Positions 31,119 to 42,407 of a DNA stretch of 64,000 nucleotides are shown here, in pieces. The stretch is from Oscarella lobularis (lineage: Eukaryota > Porifera > Homoscleromorpha > Homosclerophorida > Oscarellidae), in the NCBI RefSeq assembly GCF_947507565.1, contig NC_089182.1, positions 1,550,001 to 1,614,000 on the forward strand, read 5' to 3'. Under the pieces are notes generated by a model. The model did no database searches. It had not been told where the DNA came from and was given only the letters and a program-made list of their open reading frames with translations. The first letter of the stretch is position 1; each line of letters starts with the position of its first letter. Both the position numbers and the translations under genes were made by a program.

Positions 31119-31639
31119 GTGTAGTGCATTGGAATTGACTTTTGCTATGTCTCAGTGCGTGATTTGTTTCCTCGTTCTGGAAAGCGGCCGCGGAACTGTT
31201 TGAGTATGTTGGTGTTCTGGTGGAGATATCCATGGTTCATGCTGGATTGCGCTGCAATTGGCGCGAATAAAAATGTCTTTCTCCTGTCCCCATTGTCGGC
31301 AGAAAATCGATAGGCCGTCTAAGTGCATTTGCAGAGTACGGAATATTTTTTTGGCTACGCAGAAATGAGCGACGTTCAAATGGCGCCGTTCAAAATATCG
31401 GCGACGTACGTGATGCCGGGATGCGATGACGAAGTGCTCTTCACCGTGGATCGCGCCTACCAGCAGGGTGTGGTACGAGCGTGTGTTCACGCCGTTCGCG
31501 GATCAGGCCGCCGTCGTTCGTCATCGTGAGGAGGAAGTGATGCGAGTCGAAGATGAAATTATCCGGAGCAAAGAACGGTCTCAGTATCTGTAGTCGATGA
31601 GGAAGAAGATGGAACAAAGCAGTAACATGAATAGTAGGT

Positions 31640-31894
31640 AATAGTAAACTACTCGAAACTAATTATCCCGCCCCCATTATCTGCAGGCAAACGACCGACG
31701 GAAGAGAATTCGTTTACGAGTACCCATATTTTCGGGTTTCGGACCCCGAAGGATTCATGGGCGCCTTGTTGCGAGGGCATTTTTCTCCGGAGTCGGTGGG
31801 TAAAAGAAGTAAAAGAGAAGACGCGGCGCTGATGGAACTCGAACACTCGCTGCTAGACATCGTCGACGACGACGGCACTGACAGCGGCAGCAGC

Positions 31895-31925
<31 letters not shown>

Positions 31926-31951
31926 GCGGCAGCGAGCCGATGAAGCGGTGA
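31640..31951 (+). pseudogene. Unknown exon, paralog 1, with poly-Gly tail
   Basis: The plus strand reads GREFVYEYPYFRVSDPEGFM, LLRGHFSPESVGKRSKREDA, then HSLLDIVDDDGTDSG and a (GGC)n run giving polyglycine. It is paralogous to 34430-34833. An exon acceptor is plausible at ...TTATCTGCAG before GCAAACGACC. The protein is not recognised; the shared core is YE-P-FRV-DP--FM---LRG followed by an acidic stretch. Confidence 0.4.
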
Positions 31952-32010
31952 GACTTTACATTCTTCTTTGATTTTTTATTTGATTATTTATTTAAAGTAT
32001 GTATATTTGT

Positions 32011-32304
32011 GTGTCTGTCTATCTGTCTGTCTGTCTGTCTGCATGTATGTGTAGGAAATGTTATGTGTGCCTATAAATGACAAATAAATGTACGATGCTC
32101 TTCTCGTATACTGTGAAAAATCAAAAAATCTGGAACGATTCTTGATTCTGCGTGTCATCCTTGCGCAGGCGAAGTACCGGACTATACCGGTATAAACTGA
32201 CACTAAGTGAACTACCGGTAACTCAACAACATATATTTATTTTTCATTTATATCAGACACGTAAAATTTCTTACACATACAGACAGAGACACAGAGACAG
32301 ATAT

Positions 32305-32341
<37 letters not shown>

Positions 32342-32345
32342 TATA
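32011..32345. repeat. (CTGT)n and (ACAG)n tracts in inverted arrangement
   Basis: A CTGT tract at about 32011-32042 and an ACAG tract at about 32304-32341 face each other. The sequence after the first, TGTGTAGGAAAT...CTATAAATGACAAATAAATG, recurs at 36172-36212. These are probably 3' tails of LINE-like insertions on opposite strands. Confidence 0.6.
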
Positions 32346-32439
32346 CGTATTTAAATAAATAATCAAATAAGAAAAATAGAGAAAGAAAAAAAGAAAGTAG
32401 TGTCTATACCTGCATCGGCACGCTGCCGCCGCCGAAGAT

Positions 32440-33031
32440 ACCGCCGCCGCCCGTGCAGAAATTCTCATGCTCACTCACGAGTTTCTTGAATTTCTCAAAC
32501 GGTATTTGGGACGTGATGAAGGCGTATGACTTATTCCTAACGACGCACTCCTCGCGAGGGCACATCATATTGTTTCAGTTCTGCCGCCTTCGTCGACGAC
32601 GTCGATGACGTCGTTGACGTCATCGTCTACGTCGAATCATCCAAATCCGAAAATCTCTTGGATTCTTCCACATCGTGTGCACCTCCCCTTTTACAACGCT
32701 CTCTCTCATGGCCAGTGATTATACGCTCAATCAGACTGCTCGCGATCGGCACTGATACTTGGGTCAGATCGGAAATCTTTCACACAACACGCGTATTCAC
32801 CTTCGACACGCACCAGCTAAATTTACCGAAAAATCGAAAATACTCTCAAAGGAAGACCTATTTATTGAATATATAAAATAATCAGAGTAATTCGCACCGT
32901 GTGCACACGCACACACTCAATTGCATTTTGCATAGAAGAAAATATAGCCAGTACGTTCGCGGGACATAATAATACTTGATGCTGAAGTCTAGAAACTTCA
33001 CTGGCTTAGTAATCTTTTCAGGAAGCGGGTC
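32440..33031. other. No recognisable gene
   Basis: Short frames only. I see no recognisable domain, repeat or terminus here. Confidence 0.4.
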
Positions 33032-34345
33032 CTAACGGTCGTGCTCATACTGAAACTTGTTCGAAATCAGTACGGATCGGCCGACGATGCGGCGGAAAGG
33101 AGATGCTCCAGCTGGCACGCCAACACTTTTTTGCGCTCGAATTAACAATTTCATGTCGTCCTCGTCGTACCGATAAATGCACGTTGCCAAGTTCGACCAG
33201 AACGTGTAGTACTCTGATCGATTTTTGATGAACGCATTGGCCAGTCTACACATAAAATGCCAAATGTCCAGCAGCACCTTCATGTCTGGCCATGCGGAGA
33301 ATAGATGAGAGTACATGGACGCGGCAGCCCGCATAGGAGCTATAGACGAGGCGGCATACCGTGCGACGAGGCCGTCTGCCATCGGCTGCAGCGCCTCTTT
33401 CGACTCGGACTTGGTTAATACTGCCGTGAGTATTTCTCCTTTGTCGTTGGTAATATTAGTGACGTGCGTACCGCGTCCCGAGTCTTTGCCCTGCAATTTG
33501 CGGGTGATTTTTATAGTCGAGTCGATTTTCAATATTGAACCGAATGTTGATGACATTTTATTTTCCATCGCTTCGAGCCTTCGCGAGGTTTCCTTGATGT
33601 ATGCCGATCGAAGCCAGGCTGCCTCTGGCAAAGGGCTCAAGGGGTCAGGCGATTCGTATACCATGTCGGTGTTGAATTTGGCGGCGTGTCGCTTTCATGC
33701 AGTCGGATATGCAAAGCAACGATCAGTCCATTTCTCGGTATGATTTTCGTTTAGGATCTCCATCAAAGCAGTCGGCGTATTGCCTTTCCTGCGGGCGTGC
33801 AGTTGTCTTAGGACAGGTTTGTAAATGGCATATTTTCTCGTGAGCAGGACACAAAATTGCTCCCTGTATTTTGTCGGCAACTGCTCTAGAACTCTTTCGT
33901 CCCACGCGATTATCGACGTCTTGCAAAGCGGACATTCCAAATGCTCTGACGCGAGATAGAACATCTCCTGAAAGTCGACGACCTCGCGCAGATGACGATA
34001 GAAGCCTTTTGACGTAAGACTCTGATTGTCTGGATAATGAGGACAATGGAATGGAAATTCCCATTGTCGTCTAGGCATCCAGATAAAGAGACGTCGCCGA
34101 AAGAAGTCGCCCGGCATGGGTGCCTGCGTTTCCAAAGGATTCGGTTGATAATAAAATCCTGTGGCGCAGGGTGTCGGATAACGCTGTTCTTCGAACAGAA
34201 CGTGCCCGATCCACTTTCTGTCGCCAGCTGCGACTGACCAGCCGACAGGTATTTCGCCCGCAGCTCTAGTCGAATGAGGCGCGCGAGATCTAGGGGCAAG
34301 GCGAAACGGGTGAAGCGAGGTGATACCCGCACGCCCAGTCAGCAC
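33032..34345 (-). pseudogene. Transposase-like gene with WMPRR/zinc N-terminal region
   Basis: Minus-strand residues near the start read GWSVAAGDRKWIGH, YYQPNPLETQAPMPGDFF, RRRLFIWMPRRQWEFPFHCP, then GFYRHLREVVDFQEMFYLAS and HLECPLCKTSIIAWDERVL: paired cysteines around a W-x-P core, which I associate from memory with DUF6729. After a frameshift near 33690, a DDE-like part reads LKIDSTIKITRKLQGK, THVTNITNDKGEILTAVLTK and DMKVLLDIWHFMCRLANAF. This architecture occurs in large uncharacterised transposase-like proteins of aquatic animals. The end at 33032 looks short for a complete protein. Confidence 0.55.
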
Positions 34346-34429
34346 GTGTTCGCGGAAGAAGCGGACGGGGGAGCGGGTGAGTACAAGTAGGTAATAATAG
34401 TAAATAACTCGAAATTAATTATCTTTTTA

Positions 34430-34833
34430 GCGCCGCTCCCGACACCATTATTTGCAAGCAAAGGGCGCCCGGCGGCGAAGAATTCTCTTACGAGTGTCCA
34501 CATTTTAGAGTAGCGGATCCAACAGCATTCATGAGCGACACGTTGCGCGGATATCAACAGCATTTTTCGCCGAGGGCAAGCGAAGACTCGGAGACGGCGG
34601 CGAAAAGAAATAAAATAGAAGATGCGCTGCTAGACATCGACGACGGCGGCATCGACAGCGGCCTCACGGACTACAGCATCGACCGCGACGACCGGGCCGA
34701 CCGCGCCGACCGCGCCGATCGGACCGCGCCGACCGCGCCGGTCGTCGCGGTCGTCGCGGCAGCAGTGGCCGTTCCGGCGGTCATGGCGGCGGCAGCATGC
34801 CGATGGGGCAGTGACACTTTCATTCTTCCTTGA
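34430..34833 (+). pseudogene. Unknown exon, paralog 2
   Basis: The plus strand, after acceptor TATCTTTTTAG, reads GGEEFSYECPHFRVADPTAF, then HFSPRASEDSETAAKRNKIE and DALLDIDDGGIDSGL, then an Asp/Arg-rich degenerate repeat (DRADRADRADR). It matches the 31640-31951 exon over about 70 residues. It lies head to head with the WMPRR gene on the minus strand, less than 100 bp away. Confidence 0.4.
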
Positions 34834-34865
34834 TTTTTTATTTCATTATTTATTTAATTATGTAT

Positions 34866-35268
34866 ATTTGTCTGTCTGTCTGTCTGTCTTTATTATGAGA
34901 AAGCAATCATTATTTACGAAAGTGATAAACATTTAAAGTCTACATAGGTGCGACATCAGAGAAGGGGACTAAAAATGAATTGACATATTACACAACGAAA
35001 CAGTACACCTAACACATACACTACGACGGGACGAACCAGAGGACATGAGTCCGCTGGTTTCATGTCCGCTGGTTGGGGAATGGGATCACTGTCTGTCTGT
35101 CTGCCTGTCTGTCTTTATTATGAGAAAGCAATCCTTATATACGAAAGCGATGAACCTTTAAAGTCTACATACGTGTGACATCAGAGAAGGGGACTAAAAA
35201 TGGATTGACATATTACACAACGAAACAGTATACCTAACACATACACTACGACGGGACGAACCAGCGGA
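34866..35268 (-). mobile_element. Two tandem LINE 3'-end copies with (CTGT)n tails
   Basis: Each copy starts with a (CTGT)n tract (34870-34890; 35092-35118). The sequence CTTTATTATGAGAAAGCAAT follows, and about 150 bp that are nearly identical, down to CACTACGACGGGACGAACCA. Read on the minus strand, these are truncated 3' UTRs ending in (ACAG)n, so two 5'-truncated insertions lie head to tail in front of a longer copy. Confidence 0.65.
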
Positions 35269-36180
35269 CGTATCTGTCTGTCTGTCTGTCTGTCTGTCTT
35301 TCATTTAACGAAAACCAAGCCTTAAACACTGAACTAAAGATAAAGTCGCAAGTGAACCTCAGGGGTTAACAACAAAGAAGGAAGGGGAGTCAACGTATAA
35401 GGACAAGCTGGAAGCTACTGATGTGCAAACCAGCGGACGTGGGAGTCCGCTGGTTGGGGAGCAGGATCGGCGGCGTCTGCTGGTTGGGGAGCAGGATCGG
35501 CGGCGTCTGCTTTCAGGATGGACGACAGCTTCTTCAAGATAATCTTCGCGTTTTCTCTCTGAACGCAGACTGAGATTCGACGACGCCAGTAATGCAGGAA
35601 TTCCGCCCTATCCGCTGTCTGATCGATGCGAGACGCGACCGACGAGCAAAGATGAGAGACGACAGGGCTCCATCTCCCGAAGTCTTCGAAAGACAAGGGC
35701 TGGAAATCGTAGCCAAGGTCTGAAGCATCGGAGAGGTATTTGGTGTTCTTGAGCTTGTCTCGATCCGCTGCCGCAAAGCCTGTTGAGCTGGCCGTCGCCG
35801 GAAACACGGATGCCATCCAGGGATGAATAACCGACACATCCAACAGAAGAGGTCGGGACTGCGACAAATTGAAGACCACGATGTCAGGACGCCTCTTGTC
35901 GGAGAATTGGTCGATTACTTCCTTTCGTGCTTGAAGGTCGACGGCCTTGAGCAATTGAAAACATTCGTCCGTGATGGCATCGTGTCTACGAATGGGCCCA
36001 CCACCCCACTGACAAGTCATGGCGTGATACCTGAGGATGTCGATGTTATGATTGCATTGTGGCTCGCAGCGCTCTAGCTGACGCATAGCCGGAATGGCCG
36101 ACCCAAGCCGCAGCAAGCACGCAAGCTGAAACTCCGCATTGCTGACTGTGTCTGTCTGTCTGTCTGTCTGTCTGTGTAGG
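35269..36180 (-). pseudogene. Non-LTR retrotransposon (LINE) C-terminal ORF and 3' end
   Basis: The minus frame at 35415-36227 reads LACLLRLGSAIPAM, CNHNIDILRYHAMTC, GGGPIRRHDAITDECFQLL, then RRPDIVVFNLSQSRPLLLDV and a W-rich tail with RISVCVQRENAKIIL. The C..H...C knuckle followed by E---RPDI---LDV resembles the C-terminal region of LINE polyproteins with a restriction-like or degenerate nuclease domain. The reverse transcriptase is absent because the copy is 5'-truncated. (CTGT)n lies at both ends (35272-35300 and 36149-36176). Confidence 0.6.
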
Positions 36181-36212
36181 AAATTCTGTGTGCTATAAAT
36201 GACAAATAAATG

Positions 36213-36590
36213 GCGAAGAGATGTCACGGCAACTCCAATAGATAGGCATTCTTGCTCTCATTTTGCAGTGCCTTCCACGAGCTGTGAAGTGTAGTATTAG
36301 CAAGAAAAAAGTTTGGCAGTTAGCGCACGCAAGATAAACTTTGTTTCCCCAACACGTGTGCAACATGGAAAAAACCACTGGAATGGCCGAAGATGTGTTC
36401 GTCAGCGATACGCGGCGTCGCGACGTGTATGAATCAAGATCGGGCGTCGATTTTCTGGTACGCGTACGACGACAAGTCACTATTACCCCCCCGTTTCCTA
36501 TCTAACTCCTGCTATTGCAAATGAAGGGGTAAGCATTAGCATCAGCAAATTACATCCACTTACAGCACAACATTAGGGTTACAAAATGCC
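36213..36590. other. Unassigned sequence
   Basis: A short plus frame near 36365 (MEKTTGMAEDVFVSDTRRR) has no recognised domain. Nothing else was seen. Confidence 0.4.
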
Positions 36591-36596
36591 AAAATA

Positions 36597-38568
36597 CAGT
36601 CCGACCTTCGTTTATCGGACGTTTTCGCTTTGTGACAAAAATTTAGAAGAACAGAACTTTTGTCACAGAATAGTAAGATTATTCGACACTCGGATTCCGA
36701 CCCTGACATGAAATTTTATGCTCTTTTCCGACAGTGCATGCGCATTTCATGCAGCGAGCACGTGGAAACTATAGAAAAGGCTGCAGTTTCGGTTTCGCTG
36801 TGCGAAAACGAAAGCGCGTGGATCTGTGTGGTCAACAGAAACAAGAAATATGCCGTTTCAAGCAAGAGAATTCAAAAGTTACTCAGGAAAGCATTGTGGA
36901 ACACTTCCAGAAGAAGTGGAAGTTTAATATAGGCTGCTCGTCTGTGAGTGAAATTCTTTCTTGCAAAGAAAAGTGGCTTAACCTTGAAGATGGGCAGAAA
37001 TGAGTAAAACGGTTTCGTAGCGGACGTTTTTCAGACCTAGAAACGGCTCCTTGTATGTGGTTTGGTGCAATGGAGTCCAAACAGGCAATAATCTCGGATG
37101 AAATATTAAGAAGGAAAGCAGAGCATTTTGGCGAGTTACTAAACTTCGGTAAAGACGAATTCAAGTTTTTAAGAGGTTGGCTAACGCGCTTTAAGAAACG
37201 CTTTGGAATCTCGTTGCGTCGCATTTACGGAGAGTCAGCTAGTGCTGACCCCCGATGTCATAGTCTCTGGCAGAGAAGAGGTAAGGAAAAAACTTGCAAA
37301 GTATGGTCCTGGAAACATTTTCAATATGGATGAAGGCGGTCTTTTCTGCCGGATGGAGCCAAATGCTACCCTTGCCACAAGACCCGTATCTGAAAAAAGA
37401 AAAATAAAGACTGTCTTACTGTAGCCTTGTGCGTTAACGCTTCTGGAACTGAAAAGTTAAAACCTCTTGTTATTGGAAAGACTAAGCGGCCTAGGTGTTT
37501 TGGAAAGAAATTCGACCCCAATCAAATTGTTACGTACCGCAATAATAAAAAAGCACGGATGACATCCACTCTATTTGCGGAATGGCAGAACGATCTTGAT
37601 CGAAAGATGAACAAAAGTCGCCGGCAAATCGTTTTAGTTCTAGATAATGCAAGTTCACATATTACAGGCGAACTAGAATTAACCAACGTCACTCTTGTGA
37701 AATTGCCTCCAAACGCTACTGCACATCTACAACCACTTGACCAAGGGATTATTAAGAACTAAACTTCAAGACACATTACAGAACCATCCAGACGCATCAT
37801 GTTCTGGAATGTCTTGAAACTGACAATTCTATTAAAATCGACGTAAAACAGGCTCTCTATTTTATCGAAAAAGCGTGGGATCTTGCCCAACCGGAAACTA
37901 TTTTTAACTGCTGGCGGCATGCAGGAATAATTCGATTTCCCGTCTTTACGCAGAGTGATAATGATGAAGTTGAAGAGAATAGTGACGTAAAAGAATTAGA
38001 AGATTTACTTGGGCTTTTGCCTCCAGATGATTTTGAAATGCTTTCAGCAGAAGCGTATGTTACTGTTGATATAGAAGAAAGCACAGGAGAAACATTGACT
38101 GATAGTGATATAGTTGAAATTTTGATTTCGGCTAACGACGACAACGACGACAACGACGACATAGACGACAAGGATGGAATGGAGTCACATAAAACAGTGT
38201 CTGTTCAAGAAGCGCTTTGTTCCCTACCTGTTCTTTCCGCTTTTCTTGATCAAGAAAATGCTGTTTAACAAAAAAAGACTCGTTAAAATGGTCCATCAAA
38301 AAATTCAAAGAATGCGCGTCACGTCTACACAGCAGAAACAAACTTCTTTTCATTCGTCCTTTAATAAGAGTAACTGAAATACTTTCAAATAAGTAATGGA
38401 AGTACAATTCTCTGTAATAAATGATTTATGACACGGCGTTTGTTTTCTAATACGACAGGTGCGAGTAATAAGCTGAATCGTCGGATTATTCGACAACACG
38501 ACAACTTCGATACTTCGACAAAAATAGTTACTTAGAACAAATGTCGTCGGATAAACGGGGTTTGACTG
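36597..38568 (+). mobile_element. Complete but decayed Tigger/pogo element
   Basis: Both termini are visible: ACAGTCCGACCTTCGTTTAT on the left and the complementary ATAAACGGGGTTTGACTGT on the right, bordered by TA at 36595-36596 and 38569-38570. The TIRs are about 25 bp with several mismatches. The transposase occupies most of the 1972-bp body on plus. Confidence 0.85.
36770..38270 (+). pseudogene. Tigger/pogo transposase, frameshifted
   Basis: In order: KRKRVDLCGQQKQEICRFKQ and VEHFQKKWKFNIGCSSVSEI (first HTH); FKFLRGWLTRFKKRFGI (CENP-B-type second HTH); NIFNMDEGGLFCRM (first Asp); IVLVLDNASSHI (second Asp); ATAHLQPLDQGIIKN (third acidic site). A C-terminal helical and Asp-rich tail follows (NDDNDDNDDIDDKD). 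Frames change near 37005, 37240, 37424 and 37762, so it is dead. It is only distantly similar to the Tigger at 11.9-13.5 kb. Confidence 0.85.
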
Positions 38569-38570
38569 TA

Positions 38571-39600
38571 GAATGTTTTACGTCTTACGGCATTGTGGCT
38601 GTATTCAGTGGTGTCCTGTTCACGGTTGAAGGTGACTGGCAAGGGTTCTCTTTCATTTCCTGTTGGCGTCGTTGTCTCTCTTTCTTCAGTCGGTGCTACA
38701 GGCCTACATGCAGACGTTTACTCAAAAGATTATAAACAAATAGAATATCTATTCTTACGTGTCTCTCACAAGACAAAGGATAAAGTGCTGCAATTCCTAC
38801 ATTCGGCCATCAGCTGCTATGGCGCCGTTTGACTGTCAGATTGCTTTACGTAATTATGAATATTACATATATAAAAAATGATGAAAACGTACTTGCGACT
38901 GTTGAGCAAGAGGAACAATAGATATGTTCTTCTTCAATAGTCGTAAAAAATTCTTGTGTTTGCCCTCGTGGAGTCGGATATGATTTCTGTTTTTATTGAT
39001 CCACTGGTCGAACTAAGGAGTATCAGAAAACGACTGTTTTGCCCAGCGCGAAAAAATTCGTATCCCCCAGTCCTCTAGTTGCGGAAAAGCTAAAACAATC
39101 ACACCATGCACGTGTAAGGCGTCACCATCGCATTTGAACTTTAGACACTTTAAACCGCGCCCCGCGTCCATAAGAGGAGTCATTTCATCGGATGTCGGCG
39201 CTGAGCGCATAGCCATTTCGGACAAACAGCATACGTTGCGCCCGAGCATTGCTTTCTGTGTGCAGAAATAGAATGAGTGCTGCGAACAAGCACTGAAGAG
39301 TTGAATTGGCCATTATGGTGTTGTCTTGCTCATTAAGGCTTTCTGTGTGTTCTCTCGGCAATAAGGCGTAACGCGCCGACTATGACTGCTTCTCCTCGAT
39401 CTTGACGCAGATGCGGGCGTAGAAGTTGGGCAGAAAAGGCTTTTAAGTTCTTGACGAACGGATGTATCTTGAGGCGTTAGAGTAGAGCCCACTAAAGAAG
39501 CGTTTCGAAACGCAGACAGTCGTTCTGCCTGAACCGAAATGGGTCATCCACTGGGGCATCCTTCTCTTTTTGTACTCATGTGCGACTGGCCAACGTTGCG
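38571..39600. other. No recognisable gene
   Basis: Short frames only, including a 78-codon minus frame at 39013-39249 without a known domain. Confidence 0.45.
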
Positions 39601-39601
39601 C

Positions 39602-39823
39602 AACGACATTTCACGTGACGGCGCAACGCTGAGTCATCCGCGCAAGAAAATTTTACGTGACGGTCCCGCGTTTTCTTCTGCGAACATTTTACGTAGCTAG
39701 GCTTCACTTTCAGCGAAGGAGTTTACGTCCCAGGGCGCTTATAAGATCAGACAATATCCTTGACACACTCTGAATTCCTTCATAGTGGACTCGTCAGCTG
39801 CGCTGCTCATTGCTGTTGGCCAT
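39602..39823 (-). pseudogene. HECT-like protein N-terminus (copy C)
   Basis: The minus ATG at 39823 opens MANSNEQRS followed at once by TGA, then continues in the same frame like copy B (EGIQSVS, LISALGRKLLR). About 220 bp match 28600-28810 in reverse complement. It is divergent from the integrase-like start at 39896. Confidence 0.5.
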
Positions 39824-39895
39824 GCCGTCTGGATTCACATTTGGTTCTAGGCGCAATGTGCACTTTCCAGTCCTAGCACGCTATTTCAGCCAAAA

Positions 39896-40563
39896 ATGAA
39901 CCAGGAAAAGTAGCCTGTGAAACTCAGACTTCTCCCGCGCGCGCGCTACGCGGCAGGGAGAGAGTCTGGGCAACTTTCTTACAGGCGTTGGCTCCTTTTT
40001 ATCTTCATTAACCAATGAGCGTGCTACTTTTCTGCCAGAGTAGGATATCAGCGACGAGCATCACTAACAACATTACAGCTGTAGGCAAACAGTGGGTATC
40101 TATGAGCATTTCGATTGCAAGTCCTTCCGATCGAATCAGCGACGAAACAGCATCTCTCTGACTGTTTTGTCTCTGATTAGGGATTGCCTTGGAATGCAAG
40201 AGCTATATAAAAGAAGTAGGACGTAGAGTTCATTTATCGCGGCCGTGGCTGCTTCCCGCAGTTGATCGTGTACACTCCCGTTTTTGTGTAGATGACAACA
40301 AGATGCCACAAATTCGACGCGCGAAGCAAGCAGACGGTACCGTTTCCAACGCGAAAGAGTCTGCACGCCCACGGCGCTCGGATCTAATTACGATAAAAGT
40401 TGCCAACGTTTGTATAAAAGTTGCCCAGACTCTCTCTAAGCCGCTTTGCGAGTTTCACTTGATGATCTATGATTTTGTTGCGTGCTTTGAATCAGCCCTG
40501 ATAACCGTTGTCAGGTTAGAACGCAATGGAAACGCCTTGCTGACTCTTCTCCAGCAGTTCCTG
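39896..40563 (+). pseudogene. IS3EU-like integrase N-terminus (copy C)
   Basis: The ATG at 39896 gives MNQEK and then a stop. About 500 bp downstream the related helical segment is readable: LITIKVANVCIKVAQTLSKP, LMIYDFVACFESALITVVRL, NGNALLTLLQQFL. It aligns with copy B (SESALIHVLRVEHWL, NGMVTLLQQLL). No HTH or catalytic core survives. Confidence 0.5.
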
Positions 40564-40569
40564 TAGATT

Positions 40570-41400
40570 GTACCGCTGACAATCTAAAAGACAGGATTTC
40601 AGTGCACTTTGAAACCCTATATAGGGTTGGGCTAAGGGCTTGGGCTTAGCGTTTGTAGGACGTATAGAAGTCTAGAGAAGAACAACGACGATAGATTGAC
40701 TATTAAAGCAGCGTCTGCGCTGCTGAGTCGAAATTCCCAAAACGATGCTCGAACTGGTGATATTCTTCCGCACAGCTTTTTCTCAATAAAATCGATCAGA
40801 AACGTCTTTTGATAGCGTAGGCTACAGCTTTTTCCTACATTTGAAAGCTAATTACGACTTCCGCGCATACAATTTTGTTTACATAGGATAAAAAATGAGT
40901 TAGAAATTACTGAACGTATTAATCATGTGAAGTTCAGCAAATGTTGTGACGTTTGCTTGTAAGGAGACGAAAAATGTGGATTTCTTAGCAACGAAATAGA
41001 TTTCTCAGCAAAGAAGGCCCAGATTTAAAGAAATTGCTAGAAAATGATTTTTGTCAAACAACTTGGAAGGTAAATATGTTGTAAAAATGTGTAGACGTGA
41101 AATTGACATATTGGTTTCAAAACAACTAGGTCCCTCTTCCACAAAAATGGCGACGACGAATTTAACATTGGCCTCTTCATAAAGTCGCAACGCCGAATGA
41201 AGCAAGCGAAGATTTTTGCTGCTATGTCTACGGGTAGGTAAATACTTTGTACTTTTACAGCAATGAAACTAGTTAACTTTACTATTTCGTTATTAGCAAC
41301 GACTCCTGCGACTACGCCTGCAAAAATGCGTTTGTCAGAAATTGACAAATGTAAAATGTTTTTAATCTTAGCTTTAGGTTTCTAAAATCAATTTCTTTTA
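40570..41400. other. No recognisable gene
   Basis: AT-rich sequence. Short frames on both strands have no domain. Part may be upstream exons or introns of the kinase relic that follows. Confidence 0.4.
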
Positions 41401-42212
41401 TTAGTATGTTTAAATAACGAAGATATAAAGATCGTCGCGGAATTAAAAAGGGGCTCGTCAAGCATAATCTACAACGAACAGTATACGCTTGGCAGAGTCG
41501 CCTGCAAGTACGTAGAAAAAGAGGAGTGCTTTGCAAGCAAAGCGCCAGATAAAAATGCTCAGGTACTATTGTCTTTGTTGTAAATGTGTTTATCTTCAAA
41601 CCGCTTATCGTAGAAAACTTCGTCACCCTAGCATTATAAATTTCTACGGTTACGTAGAACTTCACGATCACTTCAAAATCGTCCTTGAACGGCACAGGAA
41701 CAACCTTTTTGACCTTTTTATTAACGAAAAGGTAAATGTAAATAATATAACAGATAGGTTTGAATTCAATTTACGTCGAAAAAAGGACGAAGATAATTGA
41801 TAATGACGATAGGAACTCGATACTTAAGCAGATCGCCGGAAGCATGTCGTACCTCCATAGGAATGATATAATTCACTGCGGCATCAAATCTGTAAATATT
41901 CTTGTAAGTCGCTTCTATTTGGCCAGACTGTTTTTGAACGTCTTAGTTGGATTGGCCGTCAAATGTGGCCAAAATTGCCGACTTCTGCTCGGCAATTCTC
42001 AAAAACGACATAAAAATTTTGACATAGATAGCGTTACAAATATTGGGACGTCATGCTACTATTCCCCAGAAATGCGAGACGGCAAATTGGGAAAGCCGTA
42101 GGACGTTTATGCCTTCGGCAGCGTTTTGTATGAGATGGCCTCTAAAGAGGTAATGTGGAGGGGATTGCAAAAACCGGCCTTCAAGAGGAAAACTATGCAA
42201 GGGTAACGAAAG
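41401..42212 (+). pseudogene. Protein kinase relic (TKL/TK-like), catalytically dead
   Basis: Four exons can be traced: about 41401-41562 (VAELKRGSSSIIYNEQYTLG, VACKYV), 41614-41731 (KLRHPSIINFYGYVELHDHF, NLFDLFINEK), 41815-41903 (ILKQIAGSMSYLHRNDIIHC) and from 41947 (AKIADFC). Introns have GT/AG ends and lengths near 40-80 bp. The catalytic loop reads HCGIKSVN where HRD-IKS-N is expected, so the catalytic Asp is gone, and DFG reads DFC. A frameshift lies between DFC and GTSCYYSPEM, and a TAG interrupts GKP*DVYAFGSVLYEM. The substitutions may predate the stop and frameshift, meaning a pseudokinase that later decayed. Confidence 0.7.
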
Positions 42213-42407
42213 CTGAGTTTAGATATGTGATCCATTTTTATTAAAACGATTGTAATTTTGCAGTGGGTTTGAGAATACGTAGCACTCAGCATGATCTTCT
42301 TAGCTTCTTCCTTTGGGAGATTAGGCTGTTCTTTCACCCAGCACTCCCAATTAACCTAAGTCACTATTATAGTGCACAAACTTGTCAAACTGTCTTACCG
42401 TCAAACG

